Assembly: GCA_900472605.1 (NCBI GenBank)
Contig: UCJD01000066.1
Coordinates: 29,403 to 93,402, forward strand
Source: Hyphomicrobiales bacterium
Lineage (GTDB): Bacteria; Pseudomonadota; Alphaproteobacteria; Rhizobiales; Rhizobiaceae
Direction of reading: 5' to 3'
DNA: 64,000 nt
Both the position numbers and the translations under genes were made by a program. Each line of letters starts with the position of its first letter. Position 1 is the first letter of the stretch. Below, piece by piece: positions 25,664 through 35,206 of this stretch. The notes under the pieces are model-generated. The model was given only the letters and a program-made list of their open reading frames with translations. It ran no database searches and was not told the origin of the DNA.

Positions 25664-28600
25664 TGATTGGCCTCGAACACGACTTGTATAAAGTCTGGCC
25701 GATTATCGATCAAGTCTCGTAGGAATGCGGGACCGTCCGACATCGGTACGACCTGCGTTATCAAGTGTTGCCGGATCGCCGGTCCATCGCAACGAAGAAG
25801 TTCGATGGTTTCTGCCGCCAGCCTGCGCCTATCCCAACTTGCAGCGAGGGATCGTGGCACCCTGTTGATCTGAGCGCATTTGATGCTCAAACCGTTGTGG
25901 TGGAATTCCTCCCCGAGTTTAAGTTCGGGCGAACCACCTTGATAAAATGCCAGGTCTATGACAGTTCCCTGGGGACGCAGGGCTTTCATCGCGAGGTGCA
26001 GACTTTCTGGGTTCGCTCTGGTCTGAAACACAAAGTCGGCGCCTCGGCCTACAGTTCCGTCGTGCCATCTTGCCTTGGCGTGCTGCCACGCATCGTGCTC
26101 GGTCATCGCGATCAGTCCCATCGCGCTGGCCTTTTCGCGGCGGAACGGGGACGGATCGGTGATGACGACCTCGGAAGCGCCGGCCTTTCGAGCGAACAGG
26201 GCGGCCATGAACCCGACCGGCCCTGCCCCAGCGACGATCACGGGCCGCCCCGCGATGCCAGATCCGAGTGATGCTAACTGGGATCCAAACACCTCCGCGT
26301 CAGCGTGAAGAATTCCGTTGGCAGCGATTGGACCCATCTGAGCGGCGAAGATCCCCAAGATAGGATCGATGTCGTCGGGAAAGGCGATGAGCGTTTCGTG
26401 GTAGGGGTCAGCCGTGTGTCCGCTTTTATGACCAAAAGTCCCAGCGACAATCTGCCCCTCGAAAAATCCGATGGTCTTGGATTCGGCGACCCTTGCCACT
26501 TCCATGTAGCCAAGAAAAGGAACGGGGTAATGAAGATCCGGCTCATTCCGCAAAAAGACACCCCGTCCCCCGTCAAAGCGAGAGTGAAAGTAGGGGTTGG
26601 TATTTTTGAGGAACGTCAGCTCTGTCCCGGCTGACAGCCCCGTATACAGCGTCTCCAGCCTGACTTGGCCTTCGGGCGTCGGCCCCTCCTCATAATCGAA
26701 CAGATAGGCTTCTGACGGGCCTTTCACACCAAGGGATCGAACAATCCGGTGACCATTTGGCAAGGTCGGGACATGATCTTCCGCGTGCTGAAATTGAAGC
26801 GGCGATAGGGCGTTTCGATCAAAACTCGCCGGCGGGAGCCTTACGACTTCGCCGCTCTTGGCCGACCCAATTACCGCGAGAGCGAGACGATGAGTAACCA
26901 GCGCATCGCCGTAAGGACAACGAATGTTATTGGGACCGCCGCGGACGGCATCTATGAAATCCCTGTCTTCTCTCCATACCGGGTCGCCTTCCGCCGCTCG
27001 CACTGGGCGACCGCGACCTACGTCCACCATGATTTCATGGTCGTTGAGCTCGATCGCCAGTTTGTCTGCGAAAATGTGAAGTCCGACACGATGGCTCCAA
27101 CCCAGCAAACAGGTCGAGGAGATGTTGGCTAGCACACCAGTATCGAAGGTCAGGTTAGCGGTCGTTACGGTCGGGACGTCAAGGCCAGGGTAATCCCCGC
27201 GCTCCATATGGCCTGTCCGCCCGTAAACCTCCGTGACTTCGCCGATCAGGAACCGGGCAAGGTCGAGGAGATGGGTCGTTTGTTCGACCATCTGTCCGCC
27301 AGATTGGTCTTCTTTCCACCACCATTGGGGCGGTGGCGTCGAATCCAACCAGTATCCGGAGAGGAGCTGCGCCGGGTTATTGTGGAGCAATCCGCGTGCT
27401 TCCTCGACAGTATCAAGATAACGCCAGTGGTACCCCACCCCAGTGATGAGGCCTGCTTTGTTCACTTTGGCCGCGATGTCTTCCGCAAGCTTGATGTCTC
27501 TTGTCAGCGGCTTCTCAACGAAGAACGGAATGCAACGTTCAATTAAGTCGAACTCCGATGGTCCATGTGCAAACGGGGGTATGCAGATGTACGCTGCATC
27601 CAGCTCCTCAGCGTCGAGCATTTCCCGGTGTTCACGATAGGATTTGGCGCCGAAGCGGGAGGCGGCAGCATCCGCGCGATCAAGGTCCGGATCGGCGAAG
27701 GCAACAAGTTCGATGTCGTCAAAGCTCGCAAGGATGTTCAAGTGACGTTGAGCAATGCCGCCAACACCGATAAAACCGAGGCGTGTCTTCGTCATCGTGT
27801 GATCCTCCAAAAATTGATTGCTGACAATATGTCGACGGTAGACATCGACTGTCTCCCGCACCATCCGAGAGGCCGTGAACTGGCGCTCGAACCGTTCCAG
27901 CCCGGCCTCGCCAACAGCTTTGCGGCCATCGGCGTCGGTGAGCGCGCGGATCACGACCTCGGCAATTGACTGAGCGCTTCTAGGCTCGGCGAAATAGGCG
28001 TGGTCTTCGCCCAACGCCTCGACGCTCCCGCCAATGCGGGTCGCGACGACTGGCAATCTGGCCGACATGGCCTCGAGGACCGCTAGAGGAAGGCCTTCAA
28101 ACTGCGATGGGAGAATGAACACATCTGCCGCGTGCATCAGGTCAGCGACGTCGGTTCTTGCTCCTAGAAACAGCACGAGGGATTTCAGCCCGAGATCTTC
28201 GACGAGAGTTTCAAGATTTGACTGCTCTTCGCCGGCACCCACGAGCAGCAAGATGGCAGCCGGGACCGCCGCTAGGATCTCTGGAAAAGCTTTGATAAGA
28301 GAAGCGTGATCCTTTTGAAGGGTGAACCGCGCAACTGTCAGCAGGACTATCTTCCCGGCGATCCCCAGCTCTCCAGCTATCGAACCCGACACTTTTGTCT
28401 GCTTCATAGCCTGGACGCCGTTCCTAACGACGGTTATCCGCTCGCTTGATATCCCCTCTGTGAGATAGGTCGCCTTCGACGCTTCAGAGACGGCAATGTG
28501 GTGGGATATAGACTTCGTCGCTGAGCGATAGCGCCGTTTCTGCTCCAGGTCCGTTAAGAGATATGGGAGATGCTCGGTTCGGATAACCGGAATATTGCAA

Positions 28601-28896
28601 GCGACACCAGCCGCCGCAATTTCATGACCCTCCCAGCCGATTCCTGCGTGCACATGCAAAAGGTCCGCCCCAGCGCGGTTTAGCCAGTCTTGGAACGCCT
28701 CATCGTCCGCTGCAAACTTCACTTTCATCCCGCGCCTGGCTGCTCGCGAAAGCAAGCCAGTAAGATCGCACCCTACGACTGCAAAGGTGACGTCGAACAC
28801 CTCTTGTAGACCTTGTCCGAGCTCCAGCATGTGCTCACCCAGACCCGACGGTTCCCGGCTGTCGGTCGCGATAACCACGCGTTTGGCGTCAACCAT
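25660..28896 (-). CDS. Tri-domain GT4 - Gfo/Idh/MocA - zinc alcohol dehydrogenase-like protein
   Basis: A 1078-residue open frame with three domains. Residues 1-365: GT4 glycosyltransferase (LLTVARFTLQKDHASLIKAF; SQFEGLPLAVLEAMSARLPV). Residues 368-715: Gfo/Idh/MocA oxidoreductase (LGFIGVGGIAQRHL; EKPLTR; GYHWRYLDTV). Residues 720-1078: MDR dehydrogenase (PNGHRIVRSLGVKGPSEAYL; AGAGPVGFMAALFARKAGA). A full ribosome site (GGAGG, 27808-27804) and ATG (27795) lie exactly at the GT-Gfo/Idh junction, so the second part may also be made alone or was once separate. No start is visible at the second junction. Suggested role: sugar-nucleotide or glycoside oxidation coupled to transfer. Overlaps neighbours by eight and four bases. 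Confidence 0.85.
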   Translation of the reverse strand: MVDAKRVVIATDSREPSGLGEHMLELGQGLQEVFDVTFAVVGCDLTGLLSRAARRGMKVKFAADDEAFQDWLNRAGADLLHVHAGIGWEGHEIAAAGVACNIPVIRTEHLPYLLTDLEQKRRYRSATKSISHHIAVSEASKATYLTEGISSERITVVRNGVQAMKQTKVSGSIAGELGIAGKIVLLTVARFTLQKDHASLIKAFPEILAAVPAAILLLVGAGEEQSNLETLVEDLGLKSLVLFLGARTDVADLMHAADVFILPSQFEGLPLAVLEAMSARLPVVATRIGGSVEALGEDHAYFAEPRSAQSIAEVVIRALTDADGRKAVGEAGLERFERQFTASRMVRETVDVYRRHIVSNQFLEDHTMTKTRLGFIGVGGIAQRHLNILASFDDIELVAFADPDLDRADAAASRFGAKSYREHREMLDAEELDAAYICIPPFAHGPSEFDLIERCIPFFVEKPLTRDIKLAEDIAAKVNKAGLITGVGYHWRYLDTVEEARGLLHNNPAQLLSGYWLDSTPPPQWWWKEDQSGGQMVEQTTHLLDLARFLIGEVTEVYGRTGHMERGDYPGLDVPTVTTANLTFDTGVLANISSTCLLGWSHRVGLHIFADKLAIELNDHEIMVDVGRGRPVRAAEGDPVWREDRDFIDAVRGGPNNIRCPYGDALVTHRLALAVIGSAKSGEVVRLPPASFDRNALSPLQFQHAEDHVPTLPNGHRIVRSLGVKGPSEAYLFDYEEGPTPEGQVRLETLYTGLSAGTELTFLKNTNPYFHSRFDGGRGVFLRNEPDLHYPVPFLGYMEVARVAESKTIGFFEGQIVAGTFGHKSGHTADPYHETLIAFPDDIDPILGIFAAQMGPIAANGILHADAEVFGSQLASLGSGIAGRPVIVAGAGPVGFMAALFARKAGASEVVITDPSPFRREKASAMGLIAMTEHDAWQHAKARWHDGTVGRGADFVFQTRANPESLHLAMKALRPQGTVIDLAFYQGGSPELKLGEEFHHNGLSIKCAQINRVPRSLAASWDRRRLAAETIELLRCDGPAIRQHLITQVVPMSDGPAFLRDLIDNRPDFIQVVFEANQ

Positions 28897-30043
28897 GGAG
28901 TTCTCGCGCGACAGCGCGTTCCACCAACGCTCTCATCCTCGCAAAAGTCTGATCCCAAGACGACTGGGAAAGCTTGTCATCGATTACCGCACGCCATGCC
29001 GTGTCGGTTGGATCCATCCGACAGGCCTCATCGCAAGCTTCGGCAAACTGTTTCGCGCCATCCACGAGAAAGACGCCCGGTGTTTGACCATAGCCTGACA
29101 CGACATCCGCTATACGCGTGCTAACGACTGGAATACCCGCTGCGAGATACTCAGGTGTCTTGGTCGGACTGATATACCGGGTGGCGTCGTTGTGGGCGAA
29201 TGGCATAAGAGCTGCGTCCCAGCCGCTCAGATATGCTGGAAGCTCGAGATAGCTTTTTCGGCCGAGATAGTGGAGATTCGGCGCTTGAGGCATGTCTGCC
29301 GGCGAAATTTTCACAACAGGGCCGACGAAGACAAACGAATAGTCTGGCCTCATTCGGGCGACGCTGGCCACCAGTTCCAGGTCGATCCGCTCGTCGATAA
29401 CACCCACATAGCCGAAGCGCGGCGAACCAATCGAGGCCTGATCTGCAGGGACAGCATCGCAGACCCTGGCTGCGCCAAAATGCGCAACATCGACGCTGGA
29501 GGGAAAACAGTGAACGTTAGCGTGGCGATCATTTTTGGCTTCAAAGAGGCTTTTCCCTCCGGTGAAAACCACGTCGGCGCGGTCTAAAAGCTCACACTCT
29601 GCATGCTTGAGTTCAGGGGGCGCAAACTTGAAGTTGGCAAGCTCATCCATACAATCATAGACAACCGCTTCCGCGTCAACGTGCCGCGCGAAGCTGTACA
29701 TCAACGGGGTGTAGAACCACAAAACCGGCTTGCTCCAACAAAACAAGGAGAGAACTTCGTTGAGCAACCGTAAGAGCGCTGTTTGACGTTCCGAGTCTGA
29801 CCACCAATGTGGCACGCGAGGCCTTATCGCCCTTACGGCTGTCCCGTCGAAGCAATGGACCTCGAAATATGCCAGATGATGGTCGGTCGGAATCAACTCT
29901 TCGAAAAATATTACCGGCCGATCGCAAGAGAATCTTTCCATCAAATGCTGTGGTCGCTGAACGACAAAATCCCAGCGCAGGTGAGAGAAGCAGACTATTG
30001 GCGAACGATGATCAAGCGTCTTGAAAGCTGTTAGAAGATTCAT
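28889..30043 (-). CDS. Glycosyltransferase (GT-B fold)
   Basis: A 384-residue protein with an N-terminal CFSHLRWDFVVQRPQHLMER motif, common in a group of GT4-like transferases acting on exopolysaccharides, and a C-terminal half with FGYVGVIDERIDLELVASVA and SPTKTPEYLAAGIPVVST, the donor-binding region. The start at 30043 gives the family-typical opening; the alternative ATG at 30082 has no ribosome site. It overlaps the next gene by eight bases, typical of a tight operon. Cytoplasmic or peripheral membrane; the sugar is unknown. Confidence 0.88.
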   Translation of the reverse strand: MNLLTAFKTLDHRSPIVCFSHLRWDFVVQRPQHLMERFSCDRPVIFFEELIPTDHHLAYFEVHCFDGTAVRAIRPRVPHWWSDSERQTALLRLLNEVLSLFCWSKPVLWFYTPLMYSFARHVDAEAVVYDCMDELANFKFAPPELKHAECELLDRADVVFTGGKSLFEAKNDRHANVHCFPSSVDVAHFGAARVCDAVPADQASIGSPRFGYVGVIDERIDLELVASVARMRPDYSFVFVGPVVKISPADMPQAPNLHYLGRKSYLELPAYLSGWDAALMPFAHNDATRYISPTKTPEYLAAGIPVVSTRIADVVSGYGQTPGVFLVDGAKQFAEACDEACRMDPTDTAWRAVIDDKLSQSSWDQTFARMRALVERAVARELHG

Positions 30044-30088
30044 GCGAGAACCCCACGCTATGTTGCGTTGGTGAACCTGCATTTGTGA

Positions 30089-31282
30089 CTATAGTTCCTC
30101 GTTCGGGAAAATAAGGTGACCCCTCTCGGTTGATTGGATTGCGCATACCAGCTTCTCCATCGAAGACGGCCAGAGCCAGCTTTCGCATGCAGTCTTGCGA
30201 GGAGAAAATGTTTCCAATCTGCCCAGCATTTCAACAATGCCCAGATTGAAGTAGTCCCCGTCGAAAGCCATGCCAGTATCACTGGTGATATATTGAAGGC
30301 CGCATGCGAGCTTTTCGTTTGCGAGTACGGGGATGCCCGCGAGCATGTATTCGGTGAGAATGGCCGGCGCTCCATCGTTCACGCCACACACGACCCCGAT
30401 TTTCGATTGGTTCATGTAACGGTTGACTTCCTCGTAGCCCACGCCTGGCGGGCCGATGAATTCAACGTCAACTCCTAGTTCCGCTGTCCGAGACTTGAAA
30501 GCGTCGACCATTTCTCCGTAGCCGCAAATACAGAGGGCCTTGAGCGGCACGGGGATTTTGGCCAACGCCACGAAGAGAACCTCGTGGCATTTGTACGGCT
30601 GCGCGGCGGCCACATAGATGACATCATAGATCTTGTCTAGTCCCAGTGGCCTGAACATCGTCTCGGACGCGAACTCAGGACCAAGTGGCAGCACCAGCGT
30701 TGCCATTCCGGGATGGATACGCTGCACCTCCATGGACTGCCAGTCCGCACCCGTTAGGACAAGATCGAAATGTCGACTGACGTCAGGGGGTATCCGCAAC
30801 GCCGGCGCGTCGATCGAATTGTAGATCTTAAAGCTGTCGCTGCAGGCGCGCATAATCTCTTCGTTGACGCCAAGCCCCCATACGCACAAGATGTCGGGGG
30901 CACCGAAAGCAGCGATGTGGCCCAACATGTCGTTCGAGGCGAATGGGGCTGCGGGCCCGTTCATTCTAAATGCTTTGCGCCTCAGTGGGCCGTTGTCGTG
31001 GTCAATGGAAACGGGCTCGGCTTCGCGGCTGTGGGTCCAAATCTCGGCGCTGTCGACAAGCCCTGATCGCAAACAAGCAAGCGGGAGACGTTCCATATAA
31101 CTGCCTCCTACATCGAATGTCTCAGTGAGCTTGATGATTGAACGGGGCGGCCCGATACCGTGCTCCAACCATTTGGCTTGGTAATCAACTATCGACGGAA
31201 GTGCCTCATCCCGGAAATGTCCTTCTTGGTAGTCGCTGATAACCACCAGCCGCCGTCCGCCTTGGCCAGGAAGGTTATTCAT
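30089..31282 (-). CDS. Glycosyltransferase family protein (GT4-like)
   Basis: A 397-residue protein with the GT-B two-domain layout: N-terminal RRLVVISDYQEGHFRDEALP, central VIYVAAAQPYKCHEVLFVAL and a C-terminal NDGAPAILTEYMLAGIPVLA that matches the GT4 donor-binding Glu region. GGAAGG precedes the ATG at 31282, which lies inside the end of the Mfd-like gene (eight-base overlap), so translation of the two is coupled. Acceptor and sugar are unknown. Confidence 0.85.
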   Translation of the reverse strand: MNNLPGQGGRRLVVISDYQEGHFRDEALPSIVDYQAKWLEHGIGPPRSIIKLTETFDVGGSYMERLPLACLRSGLVDSAEIWTHSREAEPVSIDHDNGPLRRKAFRMNGPAAPFASNDMLGHIAAFGAPDILCVWGLGVNEEIMRACSDSFKIYNSIDAPALRIPPDVSRHFDLVLTGADWQSMEVQRIHPGMATLVLPLGPEFASETMFRPLGLDKIYDVIYVAAAQPYKCHEVLFVALAKIPVPLKALCICGYGEMVDAFKSRTAELGVDVEFIGPPGVGYEEVNRYMNQSKIGVVCGVNDGAPAILTEYMLAGIPVLANEKLACGLQYITSDTGMAFDGDYFNLGIVEMLGRLETFSPRKTACESWLWPSSMEKLVCAIQSTERGHLIFPNEEL

Positions 31283-34200
31283 GGTTCCTTCCCTTTGCAC
31301 CCGTGTTGCCGGCGTTGAAGAAAAGGCCTTCGAGAAACAGCATGCGCTCACCCGGCTCGGTCTTCAGATCAAACACGATTTTCTTGCCTTGTGTCCTTGC
31401 ATTTGCGGATGTCTTGCGGTCAGCCAATATCGAGGCATTCACCCGCTTGTGAAACTCGATCGCTATTCCGTCTGGCCCGGCACGGACCGAAGAGATACCG
31501 AGATGACCGGCCCGTGCCCGGACACGACCAAATTTAATCAACATCACAACAGGATCGGCAAGGTCACCGAAGCGATCCAGTATCTCGTCCTCCAGCTCAT
31601 CAAACTCTTCCGGGAGCGTCATCTTCAGAAGACGGGTGTAGATGCTCAGTCGCACTGTTGGATCGGGAATGAAGTCGAACGGTATAAAGCCGGTCACGCC
31701 GATTTCGAAATCAGGAAGTTTGGGCGCGGCATCTTCTCCGCCTCGTAACGAATAGATCGCGTTCGCGAGTAGCTCTTGATACAGGCTCGTTCCGAGAACC
31801 TTTATATGTCCGGCCTGCTCCTCACCTGCCACGCTCCCACCACCACGTAACTCCAGATCATTGATTGCCACGTCAATTCCTGATCCGAGACGATCGAGCT
31901 TAAGCAAAGATGAAAGACGCAGGCTGCTTTCATCGCTGACCTTCTCGTCCGCTTCGGTCAGCATGTAAGCGAGCCCTTGTGATCGACCTCTTCCAACCCG
32001 CCCTCGCAATTGATGAAGCTGTGCCAGGCCAAATCGGTCCGGACGCCAGACGAAGATCGTGTTCGCGCGGGGCACGTCGAGGCCACTTTCAATGATATTC
32101 GTCGAGAGCAGAATGTCGGCCTCACCCTCGGAGAAGCGAACCACCGCGTCTTCCATTTTGTCGACTGGCATTTTGCCGTGTGCCACAAGGACTTCAAGCT
32201 CCGGTGCGATCTCCGCAAGCATAGCTTGAAGCGGAGCGATGTCGGCGACCCGTGGCGCGACGAAAAAGGATTGCCCGCCGCGGCGTCTCTCTCGCAACAA
32301 GGCGGCTCGGATCGTCGCTGTGTCGATTTGTAATCGGGAGGTCCGAACCGGGCGACGCCGAACTGGTGCCGTCGCCAGCAGACTTACGTCCTGAACGCCG
32401 ATCAAAGCCGCTTGCAGTGTACGAGGGATCGGAGTCGCCGACATAGCCAGAACGTGCACGTCTGGTGAAAGAGCGCGCATGGCAGCCTTGTCGGCAGCGC
32501 CGAAGCGATGCTCTTCGTCGATGATCACCAAACCCAACTTCTGAAATTTCACTCGCTTACCTAGTACTGCGTGCGTAGCTATCAAGATATTTATCGTCCC
32601 GGCAGCTATCGCGTCTAGGGTGCTCTCGGCTTCCGCATCACTGACGGCACGCGACAGCAGGCTGACGTGAAGTCCAGACGACGCAAATCTTTTTCTGAAT
32701 ACATCATAATGTTGCCTGGCCAGCACGGTCGTGGGCGCCACGACTGTCACCTGCATACCGGACATCGCCACGGCCGCCGCAGCCCGGAGTGCAATTTCGG
32801 TTTTTCCGTATCCCACATCGCCACAGATCAGCCGGTCCATTGGATGGCCACTCGCGAAATCGGCACCACATGCATCGATTGCAGTCACTTGATCAGGCGT
32901 GAGCGTGTAGGGAAAGCGAGCAGCAAATCTCTGGTATCGGTCCTGCGGCGGCGCCAACGGGTTCGCTTTTGCTTGTGATCGTTGGCTTGCAACGCCGACA
33001 AGGTGCTTGGCAGCAGACTGTATATCCTGCTCGAGGATTTTACGTTTTTTAGCCCATGCATCTGATTGAAGCCGGTCCAAGGTCACTGATGACGCCTCAG
33101 CGCCGTATCTCCAGAGTAGACCGAAGTCTCTCATGGGAACGAGGATCGAAGCTCCAGCATGATATTCGAGCCGGACGGAATCGAATTCAGCCCCATCGAC
33201 AGAGGTGGTTTCGATCGAACGGAAGACTGCGACACCGTGCTCTTCATGGACCACAACGTCACCAATTTTAAGATCCGGAGCCTTCAGCGTTGAACTCGCG
33301 GAGCCGCGCTCGTCGCTGGCTAACGGGCCGAGAATGTCGTTGCAGGCCACAACGACTAATTTTCGCCGACGATCTACATACCCTTCGGTCCATGGAACAC
33401 TGCGGCTCCTTACACCCGGTCCGGAGTGCAAAAGTTCTTTCCATGTCGCGACGGGCCTAACCTCCATGTCCAACGATTTGTCTAATCGACCTGACAGCCG
33501 GGTTAACCGAGGCTCGTCTCCAACTATTGCAACCAATGTGCCGGCGTTGGCGGCGTCGTTTACCAGCTCTTTGAGGGCTTTGAACCCCTGTTGACGTAAT
33601 GGTAACGGAGCATAACCATCAGTGCTCATAACCGACCAGTTTGGCGAAGAGCGGCCATTGTCCCAAGACTTTCGGTCGAGGTAAAGAGACTGTTGCGTCG
33701 AACTCACCCCTGTCGATATCCGGGCGTCCTCTATGATGTCGAGATACTCATCCACTCTGTCGTCTACCCCCTCCTCTGTCAAAACGATAGCCGATTTGAA
33801 CGGCTCGAAAAGTGTCTGGAGCGCGACGTAGTTGCCAAGCATCTGAGTGTGGATGGTCTGGGCAGCGAAGGCTTTATCTGTTTCACAGGATGCCAGAATG
33901 ATCTCGGAAGCTGGCCCGAACAGCATCATTTCAACGCTTGCTTGCGTACGCTGCGTCGCCGGATCGTAAAACCAAAGCTCCTCAACAGTACTGTTCTCGT
34001 TGAGGTAGCATCGCATCGGTAGAATACCGCCGGCGGGAAATATGTCGATGACATCCTTGAGGATTGCGACCTCTCCTGGCTCATCCACAATGCCGTCCAC
34101 TGCGTAGCCCGTCATCGCCAGGAACGCTTCAAACAAGGAAAGATCAAACGCGCTGCCGACAGCCACCTCGAAGTAGGCAGATTGTATAACCTCCATCGGT

Positions 34201-34535
34201 GGAACGCGCTGCAGCATGGCCTCAAGGGATGTCACACAGAGCCTTCCACCCCGCGGTGTTGTGACCCATTCACGCAAGGCGTCCATTCGCATTCCCATCG
34301 ATGAGCGTGATGGTGGCACGCGGTCATACGGGAGGCAGTCCCACGCCGGCAGATAAACAATTTTGCCCCCGAGTGAGATGGCGCTGCAGGCGTCAAAGAT
34401 ACGCCTTGCACGTCCGTCCGAGCGCGCGACGAAAACGATGTCCTCGCTACTGGCGGCCCCAACGCGGTGCGCGAGCTCACTGGCAATGAACGACGGATTT
34501 GCAAAGCTATAGTGGCGTTTCGAACCTGCTGGCAT
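31275..34535 (-). CDS. Mfd-like transcription-repair coupling factor (paralogue)
   Basis: A 1086-residue SF2 translocase with Mfd architecture. N-terminal UvrB-like region (IVYLPAWDCLPYDRVPP); RNA-polymerase-interacting, CarD-like domain (LKIGDVVVHEEHGVAVFRSI); RecG-type motor with Walker A GDVGYGKTE (about residue 575), motif II DEEHRFG (Mfd normally has DEEQRFG), SATPIPRTLQ and ESGLDVPRANT; and a C-terminal domain as in Mfd. It is a little shorter than typical Mfd (about 1150-1170) and sits in a glycan operon, so it is more likely a diverged accessory copy than the housekeeping one. An exact EcfG-type promoter at 34582-34606 places the start at the ATG at 34535, not the TTG at 34583. Confidence 0.9.
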   Translation of the reverse strand: MPAGSKRHYSFANPSFIASELAHRVGAASSEDIVFVARSDGRARRIFDACSAISLGGKIVYLPAWDCLPYDRVPPSRSSMGMRMDALREWVTTPRGGRLCVTSLEAMLQRVPPMEVIQSAYFEVAVGSAFDLSLFEAFLAMTGYAVDGIVDEPGEVAILKDVIDIFPAGGILPMRCYLNENSTVEELWFYDPATQRTQASVEMMLFGPASEIILASCETDKAFAAQTIHTQMLGNYVALQTLFEPFKSAIVLTEEGVDDRVDEYLDIIEDARISTGVSSTQQSLYLDRKSWDNGRSSPNWSVMSTDGYAPLPLRQQGFKALKELVNDAANAGTLVAIVGDEPRLTRLSGRLDKSLDMEVRPVATWKELLHSGPGVRSRSVPWTEGYVDRRRKLVVVACNDILGPLASDERGSASSTLKAPDLKIGDVVVHEEHGVAVFRSIETTSVDGAEFDSVRLEYHAGASILVPMRDFGLLWRYGAEASSVTLDRLQSDAWAKKRKILEQDIQSAAKHLVGVASQRSQAKANPLAPPQDRYQRFAARFPYTLTPDQVTAIDACGADFASGHPMDRLICGDVGYGKTEIALRAAAAVAMSGMQVTVVAPTTVLARQHYDVFRKRFASSGLHVSLLSRAVSDAEAESTLDAIAAGTINILIATHAVLGKRVKFQKLGLVIIDEEHRFGAADKAAMRALSPDVHVLAMSATPIPRTLQAALIGVQDVSLLATAPVRRRPVRTSRLQIDTATIRAALLRERRRGGQSFFVAPRVADIAPLQAMLAEIAPELEVLVAHGKMPVDKMEDAVVRFSEGEADILLSTNIIESGLDVPRANTIFVWRPDRFGLAQLHQLRGRVGRGRSQGLAYMLTEADEKVSDESSLRLSSLLKLDRLGSGIDVAINDLELRGGGSVAGEEQAGHIKVLGTSLYQELLANAIYSLRGGEDAAPKLPDFEIGVTGFIPFDFIPDPTVRLSIYTRLLKMTLPEEFDELEDEILDRFGDLADPVVMLIKFGRVRARAGHLGISSVRAGPDGIAIEFHKRVNASILADRKTSANARTQGKKIVFDLKTEPGERMLFLEGLFFNAGNTGAKGRNHE

Positions 34536-34581
34536 TTGAATGAACCGTGTTATTGTGGCGAGCGGCGGAATAGCGCTGATC

Positions 34582-34606
34582 AACGACGGTTCGACGACTA
34601 GGTTCC
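34582..34606 (-). promoter_or_regulatory. EcfG-type promoter of the Mfd-like/glycan operon
   Basis: Read on the minus strand: GGAAC (34606-34602), 16 bases, CGTT (34585-34582), an exact match. Transcription would begin near 34575, about 40 bases before the ATG at 34535. This would place the whole five-gene operon down to 23408 under general-stress control. Confidence 0.7.
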
Positions 34607-35007
34607 GAAAGACCGGAGGTGTGCATAGCGGGTGAACTGTAAGGGGCTAGCTGTAGAGGACCGCGAAATCTGAATTCCCTTACAGGATAGGACCCGTCAC
34701 CATCATCTCGCAATGCGGCAGCGCCGGGAACATCCCGCCCATGAGATCACGGAAGATGGCGGCAACGTTGGAGACGATCCGAAGGTTGGAACTCTGACCG
34801 TATATGGCCGGCCAGCCGTTGGGCGCATTGTGACTCACCGTGGCTCGCACGGAAAAGTATGCCCTTGTTCCAAGTTTCTGAAATGTTTCCAAAATTCTGA
34901 AACTGGACTTGAATGGATGCCGGATGGGGGGTGACAAATGACAGGGTCATTTGGTTGCGGTCGGGACAGGGCCTCGAGCGGGACACGCGATAAATGCGAG
35001 GTAGCTT

Positions 35008-35032
35008 GGAACTTAACGTCTGCAGTCCGGTT
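35008..35032 (+). promoter_or_regulatory. EcfG-type promoter upstream of DUF892 gene
   Basis: GGAAC at 35008-35012, 16 bases, GGTT at 35029-35032. The DUF892 ATG is 174 bases further on, so a long leader is implied. Apart from this site, the 34607-35206 stretch shows no gene that I can support. Confidence 0.55.
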
Positions 35033-35206
35033 GTCTGGTCACGGTCGTGACACTCTCGCGACTGAAAAAGTCTCTCCCACCGATCGCACGACGTTTTTCT
35101 TGGCGCATCCAATGTGTCCAGATCGCTGCAGCCCGAATGAGGCTCTCACCTCGGCCGTGACGTCGCCACCGATCCAAATAGAGACCCAACGACGCAAGGA
35201 GCCACC

